Assembly (NCBI GenBank): GCA_035295985.1 | Contig: DATHBT010000255.1 | Location: forward strand, 1 to 11,833 | DNA: 11,833 bases | Reading direction: 5' to 3' | Origin: JAIVGV01 sp035295985 | Lineage (GTDB): Bacteria; Acidobacteriota; Blastocatellia; Pyrinomonadales; Pyrinomonadaceae | Part shown: positions 1 through 5,253 of the stretch, in pieces | How the letters are laid out: every line of letters begins with the position of its first letter | Numbering within the stretch: position 1 is the first letter of the stretch | Notes under the pieces: generated by a model | What the model was told of the DNA's origin: nothing | Database searches by the model: none | The model's input: the letters and a program-made list of their open reading frames with translations, nothing else | Position numbers and translations under genes: made by a program

Positions 1-2
1 AG

Positions 3-749
3 TTCGTCCGCCTCGGCTTCTCGGTCGTCGGCGTGCCGAAGACGATTGACAACGATCTGGCCGCCACCGAGCTGACCTTCGGGTTCATGACCGCGCTCGA
101 CATCGCGACCGAGGCGTTAGACCGCCTGCACACGACGGCCGAGTCGCACGACCGCGTGATGGTGCTGGAAGTGATGGGGCGGCACGCCGGCTGGATCGCG
201 CTCCACTGCGGGGTGTCGGGCGGCGCGGACGTGATACTGATCCCGGAGATTCCCTTCTCGATGGAAGAGGTGGCCGAGCGCGTGCTGGAGCGCGAGCGGT
301 GCGGGGCGAAGTTCAGCATCATCGTCACGGCCGAGGGCGCGCGCGAGATCGAGGGGCGGGAGGTTTACCTCTCGCAGGGCGACCGCCAGAGCGCGCCGCG
401 GCTCGGCGGCATCGGCCACCGCGTGGCGGCGGAGGTGATGGAGCGGACGGGCAAGGAGTCGCGCTGCGTGGTGCTCGGCCACCTGCAAAGGGGCGGAAGC
501 CCCAACGCCTTCGACCGGATGCTCGCGACCTCCTTCGGCGCGGCGGCCGTCCACGCGGCGGTCGGCGGTCACTTCGGCAAGATGGTCGCCCTGCGTTCGG
601 CCGACATCGTCACCGTGCCCATCGAGGACGCCATCGCCGCACTGAAGACCGTCCCGCCCGACAGCTCGCTCGTCCGCACGGCGCGCGACCTCGGCGTCTC
701 CTTCGGCGCGGCAGACGAGGCGAAGTACCACACCCAGCAGGAGTGTTGA
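3..749 (+). CDS. pfkA: 6-phosphofructokinase, 5' truncated (group III type)
   Basis: Phosphorylates fructose 6-phosphate at C1 in the cytoplasm, the committed step of glycolysis. The reading frame is open from the first bases of the window, so the N-terminal part, including the glycine-rich nucleotide loop, is missing; about 248 C-terminal residues remain. Visible family motifs are VPKTIDND at 33-56, which carries the catalytic aspartates, then a MGRHAGW sugar-phosphate segment, GGADVILIPE, and the late LGHLQRGG motif. The lysine in PKTIDND (glycine in classical GTIDND ATP enzymes) together with IATEALDRLHTTAESH is what I know from group III or mixed-substrate PFKs, in which ATP or pyrophosphate may be the donor. 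The residue that best separates these donors lies upstream of the window, so donor choice cannot be settled. The greA-like gene follows after 93 bases. Confidence 0.93.
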   Translation, partial: FVRLGFSVVGVPKTIDNDLAATELTFGFMTALDIATEALDRLHTTAESHDRVMVLEVMGRHAGWIALHCGVSGGADVILIPEIPFSMEEVAERVLERERCGAKFSIIVTAEGAREIEGREVYLSQGDRQSAPRLGGIGHRVAAEVMERTGKESRCVVLGHLQRGGSPNAFDRMLATSFGAAAVHAAVGGHFGKMVALRSADIVTVPIEDAIAALKTVPPDSSLVRTARDLGVSFGAADEAKYHTQQEC

Positions 750-842
750 AGCGCGGCGGGAGCGTTATAATCGTCCGCGTCCGGCGCGGGTTGGAATCTT
801 CCGGCGGGGCCGGAGCAGCATTGAAGGGGGCGTTGAGGGGCC

Positions 843-1331
843 GTGACACAGGTCGTCAAAGAGCGTTTGCAGGCGGAGCTTGAGGAGTTGGAGACGGAGC
901 TGCGCGTCCACCTGCCGCAGCAGATCAAGACTGCGAAGGAGTGGGGCGACCTGCGCGAAAACGCCGAGTACCACGCCGCGCTCTCGCGCCAGCAGTTCGT
1001 GCAGGCGCGCATACGCGACCTGCGCCAGCGCATCAGCGAGATCGCCTCGATAGACGTGACGAAAGTGCCCCGCGACCGCGCCGCCTACGGCTCGACCCTC
1101 CACCTTTACGACCCCGAACGCGACGAGGAAGTGACCTACCGACTGGTCACGCCCGAAGAGTCCGACCCGCCCAAGGGACTCATCTCCACCACCTCGCCCA
1201 TCGGCCGCAGCCTGATGGGCAAGGAGGAGGGCGACGAGGTTAAAGTCACCACCCCCGGCGGCTCGCGCCAGTTCGAGATCAAACGGCTCACCACCCTCCA
1301 CGACGAACTCGAAGCTGAGAGCGACGACTGA
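843..1331 (+). CDS. greA: Transcription elongation factor, GreA/GreB family
   Basis: Gre factors enter the RNA polymerase secondary channel and stimulate cleavage of backtracked RNA. This 162-residue protein has the usual Gre size and layout: an N-terminal antiparallel coiled coil (about 1-75) with the tip motif GDLRENAEYHAA, whose D and E are the acidic residues that hold the catalytic magnesium, then an FKBP-like C-terminal domain ending in PGGSRQFEIKRL. I chose the GTG start at 843 because it places the coiled coil as in known GreA proteins; GAAGGGGG lies about 12 bases upstream, so the ribosome site is not ideal. Several conserved GreA positions in the C-terminal domain differ, for example IGRSLMGKEEGDEV for the usual iGraLlGk.vGD.v, but the fold pattern is intact. 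It is the last chromosomal gene before the cassette array. Confidence 0.9.
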   Translation: MTQVVKERLQAELEELETELRVHLPQQIKTAKEWGDLRENAEYHAALSRQQFVQARIRDLRQRISEIASIDVTKVPRDRAAYGSTLHLYDPERDEEVTYRLVTPEESDPPKGLISTTSPIGRSLMGKEEGDEVKVTTPGGSRQFEIKRLTTLHDELEAESDD

Positions 1332-1431
1332 CGCCACCGACACGCTAAACCGCCCGGCCGGCCCGGCGCGATGGCCGCGCCTAACGGACACACCCATCTG
1401 CTTCCGCGCTGTGCCATCCCGGCCCACGGAG

Positions 1432-1499
1432 GCGGCCTTTCACGCCCCATTACGGAGTCGTACCGAAGGCCGCGGCTTTTCACGCCCTACTATGGAGTC
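1432..1499. repeat. Pair of 28-base direct repeats
   Basis: The stretches 1432-1459 and 1472-1499 align without gaps and match at 24 of 28 positions; all four differences are C/T. The period is 40 bases. Each copy runs from GCGGC through TTTCACGCCC to GGAGTC, and GGCCGCG-like sequence separates and follows the copies. Only two copies are present, so this is neither a CRISPR nor a long tandem array. It could be a pair of intergenic repeat elements or protein-binding sites. Confidence 0.6.
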
Positions 1500-1536
1500 A
1501 GGCCGCGCAAGCACGGTAATATTCGGCTGTAAGGGT

Positions 1537-1597
1537 GTTAGACCACACGGCGCGGCATTTGTTAGAAAACGCCGCTGCGGTCTAATTTAAGTTAGGC
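1537..1597 (+). other. Candidate attI-like recombination platform
   Basis: GTTAG core-like motifs occur in direct orientation at 1537-1543 (GTTAGAC), 1561-1567 (GTTAGAA) and 1591-1597 (GTTAGGC). An inverted GTCTAAT partner at 1580-1586 lies just left of the last one. An attI site has this arrangement: a short-spaced inverted core pair at the crossover plus further direct-repeat integrase sites upstream; the class 1 attI site also ends in GTTAGGC. The final GTTAGGC is exactly where the first cassette must begin. An imperfect inverted repeat (1537-1553 with 1570-1586) has opposite polarity to an attC, so an ordinary attC is unlikely. No integrase gene adjoins it in the window, which is the main weakness. 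Confidence 0.4.
1559..1586 (+). promoter_or_regulatory. Candidate sigma70 promoter for the array
   Basis: TTGTTA at 1559-1564 and TCTAAT at 1581-1586 are separated by 16 bases; they match the -35 consensus at 4 of 6 positions and the -10 at 5 of 6. Transcription would start near 1593, at the first cassette boundary, much as a cassette promoter drives an integron array. This is inferred from sequence only. Confidence 0.35.
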
Positions 1598-1631
1598 TCT
1601 TCCTAGTTGCGTGAGGGAGCTGAATATTCAA

Positions 1632-2153
1632 ATGCAGCGAGATTCTGTTCCTGCAGAAATTAAACGCGCTGTCCTCGTTGAGGCCGGACACCGTTGCGCT
1701 ATTCCAACGTGTCGAGCAACTACTACGGAAATCGCACACATTGTTCCTTGGGCAGAATCACGCGACAACTCTTTTGAGAATTTGATTGCTCTCTGTCCTA
1801 ATTGCCACACACGTTTTGATCAGAAGAAGGAGATTGATCGCTTGGCGATCAAAATGTACAAGCACAATCTTGGCATTTTGAATAACCGCTATGGTGAGTT
1901 TGAGCGAAGGCTCTTCGAGATTCTTGCTAGGACAGGTGAACGGGTCTTTGTCTTGGGAGCGGCGGGTGACATACTTGTTGCCAACGCGGTTAAGGATGGC
2001 TTCTTCGAGGACAAGCATGTCGAGGGGATGGATTTTGAGATACGCGGGAGTGACGGGTATCGCAAGAACTTCCCTATGACATTTACCTTCTGGGTCACGG
2101 ATGCTGGAGTCGAGTTCATCAAACGGTATGCAGAGGGAAGCGATATTGCTTAA
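1632..2153 (+). CDS. HNH endonuclease-domain protein (cassette 1)
   Basis: Probable metal-dependent HNH nuclease of 173 residues. The N-terminal half has a complete zinc-bound HNH module: Cys22 and Cys27, IAHI with His36, Asn50 in NSFENLIALC, then CPNCH with Cys55, Cys58 and His59. His36, Asn50 and His59 fit the catalytic H-N-H. Residues 85-173 form a second part (LFEILARTGERVFVL..., ending FWVTDAGVEFIKRY) that I recognise only as a recurring tail of small HNH proteins. I prefer the ATG at 1632, with GAGGGAG 12 bases upstream, over an in-frame GTG at 1611 that overlaps that ribosome site. It is the cassette nearest the presumed promoter, and its stop lies 13 bases before the next attC. A defence or mobile-element role is inference; no partner gene or cognate methylase is present. 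Confidence 0.85.
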   Translation: MQRDSVPAEIKRAVLVEAGHRCAIPTCRATTTEIAHIVPWAESRDNSFENLIALCPNCHTRFDQKKEIDRLAIKMYKHNLGILNNRYGEFERRLFEILARTGERVFVLGAAGDILVANAVKDGFFEDKHVEGMDFEIRGSDGYRKNFPMTFTFWVTDAGVEFIKRYAEGSDIA

Positions 2154-2166
2154 AGACGGATGCCGA

Positions 2167-2252
2167 GCCTAACAACGGCATGCACCCGACGCCCATCCAC
2201 GGAGTCTTTCATGCACGTTGAATAGGGGCGCGGGTGGTGCCGGGCGTTAGAC
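2167..2252 (+). repeat. attC site 1
   Basis: The left core is GCCTAAC (2167-2173) and the right core GTTAGAC (2246-2252), 86 bases in all. The arm GGCATGCACCCGACGCC pairs with GGCGCGGGTGGTGCC near the right core, leaving extra bases bulged on the left arm. These features define an attC, which is recombined as a folded single strand. It separates cassettes 1 and 2. Confidence 0.88.
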
Positions 2253-2283
2253 AGATTGGTCTTGAAATTAGATAATACATGCC

Positions 2284-3149
2284 ATGCCAACACTCAAAGA
2301 TTACTTTGAAACAGATTTCAAGCAATATCCGACAGCAGGCCGAGAGCTAGTTATACCTGGCGTTGATCGCGAAGGTAAACCCATTGAAGCTAAAGTTAGT
2401 GTGCGCGCGCATTTTGAGTTTGATTCAGGAACCAAATTCAATTCCTTCTACGTGCCTACTTGCTATGATCCTCTTGGCCTTATGCGAGTTCTCCTACAAG
2501 ACAGGTTCCGCCTAAGCGCAGAGGACTTTGGAGGCCTCATCCCTGTTGCCCAAATAGGATTTCCGGGAGAAGAAGCACGACATTCTAAAGATCTTAGATT
2601 CTCTGGGAGAATCTATATTTATTCGGAAAATGAACTCTCTTCTGATGAGCTTGCTGTTTTGAAGGGAGAGGCCGCTCAAAGAAATTTATTTGTCCAATTT
2701 CGTGGTCCTAGTTATGCTAAGGAAAGAACTGCAAATGAAGTTCCACTTGCATTCATATCGCATGATTCACGAGATAAAAAGACTATCGCAGGCCCATTAG
2801 CTTTAGAGTTACGTAAAAGAGGCTGTCCAGTTTGGTATGATGAATTTTCTCTTAAAGTTGGGGATAGCCTTAGAGAAAGTATTGAGAGAGGTATTAAAGT
2901 CTGCCGGAAGTGTATTGTTATATTAACTCCTCGCTTTTTGTCGAATAAAGGATGGACGAAAGTTGAATTTAACTCAGTTTTTCTAAGCAGATTATTGAGC
3001 AGAATAATGTGGTTCTTCCCGTTTGGCATCGTGTCACAAAACAACAGGTGTATGACTACTCTCCTATCTTAATTGATACAAAAGGAGTCCGCTGGTCTTT
3101 AGGCCGTGAAGAAGTTGCGCGGCAACTATATGTGGCGATTACGACGTAA
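2284..3149 (+). pseudogene. TIR-domain protein with -1 frameshift (cassette 2)
   Basis: TIR domains of this bacterial type can cleave NAD+ and are common immune effectors. Residues 1-152 form an N-terminal domain I do not recognise. The TIR starts near residue 154 (PLAFISHDSRD), passes PVWYDEFSLKVGDSL, and has the WxxxE glutamate as GWTKVE (W224, E228). At the T-run 2971-2975 the frame is lost: as read, translation continues off-frame to a stop at 3070-3072, giving 262 residues. The -1 frame from there reads on smoothly as SKQIIEQNNVVLPVWHRV, then YSPILIDTKGVRWSLG and EEVARQLYVAI, a standard TIR C-terminus, with a stop at 3147-3149 only 8 bases before attC 2. Loss of one T explains it; a sequencing error or ribosomal slippage is possible. 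I see no clear Shine-Dalgarno for the ATG at 2284. Confidence 0.85.
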
Positions 3150-3157
3150 ACCCATCT

Positions 3158-3259
3158 GTCTAACAACTCATTCAACCGGACGCGCGATTAGGCTGCCTCT
3201 CATCGAGAACTTGGGTGATTTCAGCGACCTGTGCGCGCCGGTTAATTCGGGCGTTAGAC
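3158..3259 (+). repeat. attC site 2
   Basis: The left core is GTCTAAC (3158-3164) and the right core GTTAGAC (3253-3259), which are perfectly complementary, in a 102-base site. The arm AACCGGACGCGC pairs with GCGCGCCGGTT, leaving one A bulged on the left. It separates cassettes 2 and 3. Its inner arm differs from the GGCATGCACCC type of its neighbours. Confidence 0.9.
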
Positions 3260-3317
3260 CCTTCCATGTTAGAGAATACCCTTGAACATAATAAAGGCAA
3301 CGTTTTAGGTATAGATT

Positions 3318-4325
3318 ATGATGGAAGGTAATCTGACCAATCAGTATCTGCAAGTCTTCCTTTGTCATGGTTCAGAGGATAAGCCCATTGTCCGTGAAAT
3401 ATATAGGATGCTGCGTGAGGATGGAGTCAGGCCGTGGCTTGATGAGGTAGAGTTATTACCAGGTCAAGATTGGAATGCTGAAATTAGGCGAGCAGTCCGG
3501 CAGAGTCATGCCATCCTAGTCTGCTTATCGTCCAAGTCGGTTCGCAAAGAGGGCTTTATCCAAAAGGAGATAAAATTTGCTCTTGATGTTGCTGAGGAGA
3601 AACCCGAAGGTACGATTTTCATTATTCCGGTAAAGCTAGATGAGTGTGAGTTGCCAGAGCGTTTACGTAACTGGCAGTGGGTTGACTTGCGGAATAATGA
3701 TGGCTACGACCGCATCCTCCGTTCCTTGCGAGCGCGTGCAGATGAGTGTGGGATAGAACATCTTCCCGGAGAAGGATCAATCGCGCGTGTCTCTAGGCCG
3801 ATTGAAGATGCGTCTGGACGCACACTTTATAAGACAACAGATGTGAGAAATTTGATTCAGAAAGCCCATAGTGGCGAACTCATACTTAGCGACGTTCCGC
3901 CACTTCCTTCTGACCAAGTAGTTGCTGTTACCGATGAGGCGCTTAGCGACCTGCTAAATCGCTATGAAAGCGATAAGCGTAGAGCTGAGGAAAAAGACAA
4001 ATTACTTGCTTTGATGGGAATTCATTCGCCTTATCGAGAATGGCAGGAAGCCACTACAAAAAATCATTGTTTCCGTAACGAACCAGAAGCTACTAAGGCT
4101 GCTTCTGTAATGGAGCGAATCCCAGTACGCTCTTCAAATTTATCTTCGATTGGATACGATGCTCAATCTGAAATTCTTGAAGTAGCATTTCACTCAGGTT
4201 CAGTTTATAGGTACTTCGGCATTCCAGAGTATCTATTTCAAGGTCTGCTTAATGCCTCTTCTCATGGGAAATATTTGGATAGGTACATCAAGAAGGCGGG
4301 CTACCCTTACGAGCAAATACGGTAG
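3318..4325 (+). CDS. TIR-KTSC fusion protein (cassette 3)
   Basis: A 335-residue protein with two recognisable domains. Residues 10-138 are a TIR domain: VFLCHGSEDK, RPWLDEVELLPGQDW, and GFIQKE, in which Phe80 and Glu84 form the FxxxE variant of the WxxxE NADase motif, then IIPVKLDEC and a closing WVDL strand. Residues 139-264 are a linker with a charged, probably helical stretch (about 205-232). Residues 265-333 match the KTSC domain (RSSNLSSIGYD, SGSVYRYFGIP, SSHGKYL, PYEQI), a small domain of unclear function. A plausible reading is a TIR effector whose KTSC end senses or binds something; no substrate can be named. The ATG at 3318 has AGG 8 bases upstream, and an ATG at 3321 is an alternative. 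The stop is 10 bases before attC 3. Confidence 0.9.
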   Translation: MMEGNLTNQYLQVFLCHGSEDKPIVREIYRMLREDGVRPWLDEVELLPGQDWNAEIRRAVRQSHAILVCLSSKSVRKEGFIQKEIKFALDVAEEKPEGTIFIIPVKLDECELPERLRNWQWVDLRNNDGYDRILRSLRARADECGIEHLPGEGSIARVSRPIEDASGRTLYKTTDVRNLIQKAHSGELILSDVPPLPSDQVVAVTDEALSDLLNRYESDKRRAEEKDKLLALMGIHSPYREWQEATTKNHCFRNEPEATKAASVMERIPVRSSNLSSIGYDAQSEILEVAFHSGSVYRYFGIPEYLFQGLLNASSHGKYLDRYIKKAGYPYEQIR

Positions 4326-4335
4326 GCTAAGACGG

Positions 4336-4438
4336 GTCTAACAATGGCATGCACCCCACCGCGAACAGTCTAGCTTTCATGCGCGAGGCTTGCTTTAATT
4401 CTGCGGTTCATCGCGGCGGGTGATGCCTGGCGCTAGGC
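4336..4438 (+). repeat. attC site 3
   Basis: The left core is GTCTAAC (4336-4342); the right core is a variant, GCTAGGC (4432-4438), with C for the second base. The arms are strong: GGCATGCACCCCACCGCG pairs with CGCGGCGGGTGATGCC with bulged G and C on the left arm. The 103-base site separates cassettes 3 and 4. The altered right core may reduce recombination here. Confidence 0.83.
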
Positions 4439-4458
4439 CTTCCACTGAGATTATTGCT

Positions 4459-4881
4459 ATGACAGAAGAGAATGTCAGAAGAATCGACGTTTTTTTCTAC
4501 GGGCTGTTCATGGACGACGCCCTCTTGCGAGAAAAAGGCATGAATCCTGTGAATCGCCGGATGGCATCTGTTGAGAACTTCTCTCTAGTCATCGGGGCGC
4601 GCGCAACGCTAGTCCCATCTGACGGGCGAACAGTCCATGGCGTGCTCTTTTCGTTGACTCATTCGGAAGTCGATGCTCTATATTCAGAAGCTTCGGTTAG
4701 TGTTTACCGCCCGGAAGCCGTGCTCGCACAACTAGCTGACGGGGGCATTACTCCAGCCCTGTGTTTCAATCTTCCAGTGCCGCCTTCGGCGGACGAGCGA
4801 AATCCTCAGTACGTATCAGAACTAAGAGAACTCACTGCCCGAATCGGCTTACCTCCGAGCTATGTGTCTTCCATCCGGTAG
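4459..4881 (+). CDS. Gamma-glutamylcyclotransferase-like protein (cassette 4)
   Basis: A 140-residue protein of the gamma-glutamylcyclotransferase / AIG2-like fold. Enzymes of this fold release 5-oxoproline from gamma-glutamyl dipeptides or amines, but the substrate here is unknown. Supporting features are the N-terminal VFFYGLFMDDALL (YGxxM substrate loop), the strand TVHGVLFSL, and LYSEASVSVYRPE, where Glu77 sits at the position of the catalytic glutamate. The C-terminal YVSELRELTARIGLPPSYV helix is a common ending in bacterial relatives. I chose ATG 4459, 26 bases past the cassette boundary; starts at 4420-4423 lie inside the attC and would read across the junction. The Shine-Dalgarno is weak. 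Its stop is 9 bases before attC 4. Codon use is intermediate between the other cassettes and the chromosome. Confidence 0.75.
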   Translation: MTEENVRRIDVFFYGLFMDDALLREKGMNPVNRRMASVENFSLVIGARATLVPSDGRTVHGVLFSLTHSEVDALYSEASVSVYRPEAVLAQLADGGITPALCFNLPVPPSADERNPQYVSELRELTARIGLPPSYVSSIR

Positions 4882-4890
4882 CGGAGGAAG

Positions 4891-4995
4891 GCCTAACAGC
4901 ACGTTCGACCGGGGCGGAGGTGGCGTGTTTCTCAAGTTGCGTTGTCCGGCCAAGGTTTTCGTAATCGCGCCGCCCGGTCAGCGTGGGCGTTCGGC
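4891..4995 (+). repeat. attC site 4
   Basis: The left core is GCCTAAC (4891-4897); the right core is the variant GTTCGGC (4989-4995), which keeps the GTT triplet at the crossover. The arm GACCGGGGCGG pairs with CCGCCCGGTC with one G bulged on the left, followed outward by CACG / CGTG. The 105-base site separates cassettes 4 and 5. Confidence 0.78.
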
Positions 4996-5015
4996 TGCTA
5001 AGAGGAGTGATAGTG

Positions 5016-5096
5016 ATGAAAAATCATAAGTATCAAACCTTAGGAAGAACTGTTATGGTTCCTGCGCTTTGTTTCCTGTTCCATGCTCCCGTTTAA
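5016..5096 (+). CDS. 26-residue small ORF (cassette 5)
   Basis: The only plausible ORF in a cassette of about 236 bases. The ATG at 5016 follows a strong GAGGAG (5002-5007) at 8 bases spacing, and the stop is at 5094-5096. The product starts with a basic stretch, MKNHKYQTLGRT, followed by a mostly hydrophobic VMVPALCFLFHAPV. The strong ribosome site and the placement 26 bases after the cassette boundary argue that it may be translated. A very small membrane peptide is possible, but no family is recognised, and the cassette may instead be non-coding. Confidence 0.45.
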   Translation: MKNHKYQTLGRTVMVPALCFLFHAPV

Positions 5097-5119
5097 TGGC
5101 GAGTATCAAAGGCTGCCGC

Positions 5120-5231
5120 GCCTGACAACGGCATGCACCCGGCCGCGGATGGCGCAGCCTTCCGCCCTTCGGCTTGAAAGCTCGATGCGTTGTGCTCACG
5201 GCCGGTGATGCCGTGTGCCGGGGCGTTCCTT
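5120..5231 (+). repeat. attC site 5, eroded terminal site
   Basis: The left core is degenerate, GCCTGAC (5120-5126). The inner arms are still excellent: GGCATGCACCCGGCCG pairs with CGGCCGGTGATGCC with bulged G and C, as in attC 3. After this the right arm contains a few extra bases (GTGTGCC), and the expected right core is GTTCCTT (5225-5231), with only GTT conserved. It closes the array, 22 bases before the dipeptidase start codon. Confidence 0.68.
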
Positions 5232-5253
5232 CCCTCTTCCTGGAGACGGCATT

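Larger units (their letters stand above)
1332..1590. other. Intergenic region left of the cassette array
   Basis: There is no convincing gene in this 259-base gap; the reverse-strand frames crossing it continue through greA and are shadows. It holds two diverged copies of a 28-base unit and, at its right end, a cluster of integrase-core-like GTTAG motifs; both are listed separately. I see no clear terminator for greA. Confidence 0.6.
1591..5231 (+). mobile_element. Integron cassette array without integrase in view (CALIN-like)
   Basis: Five consecutive same-strand cassettes run from the GTTAGGC core at 1591 to an eroded attC ending near 5231. Cutting after the G of each right core gives cassettes at 1592-2246, 2247-3253, 3254-4432, 4433-4989 and 4990-5225. 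Each carries one ORF that starts 26-64 bases after its boundary and stops 8-23 bases before its attC, the compact packing typical of cassettes. The attC sites share arm sequence (GGCATGCACCC in three of five), as expected of arrays built within one lineage. The ORFs are AT-richer than both flanks, which points to acquisition from elsewhere. I found no IntI-like protein in any frame. Confidence 0.85.

Noticed and set aside
1432..1499. CRISPR array
   Set aside because: Only two diverged 28-base copies with a 12-base gap, and no cas genes.
1379..1543. GCCTAAC at 1379-1385 with GTTAGAC at 1537-1543 as a possible sixth attC
   Set aside because: The 165-base span is longer than usual for an attC, and the inner arms do not pair beyond the core boxes.
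1632..4325. HNH and the two TIR genes as one multi-gene defence operon, such as Thoeris
   Set aside because: Each gene is bounded by its own attC, so they are independent cassettes, and no SLOG- or SIR2-type Thoeris partner is present.
1332..5253. An integron integrase gene near the array
   Set aside because: No frame on either strand shows tyrosine-recombinase motifs or suitable length. If an intI exists, it is outside the window.
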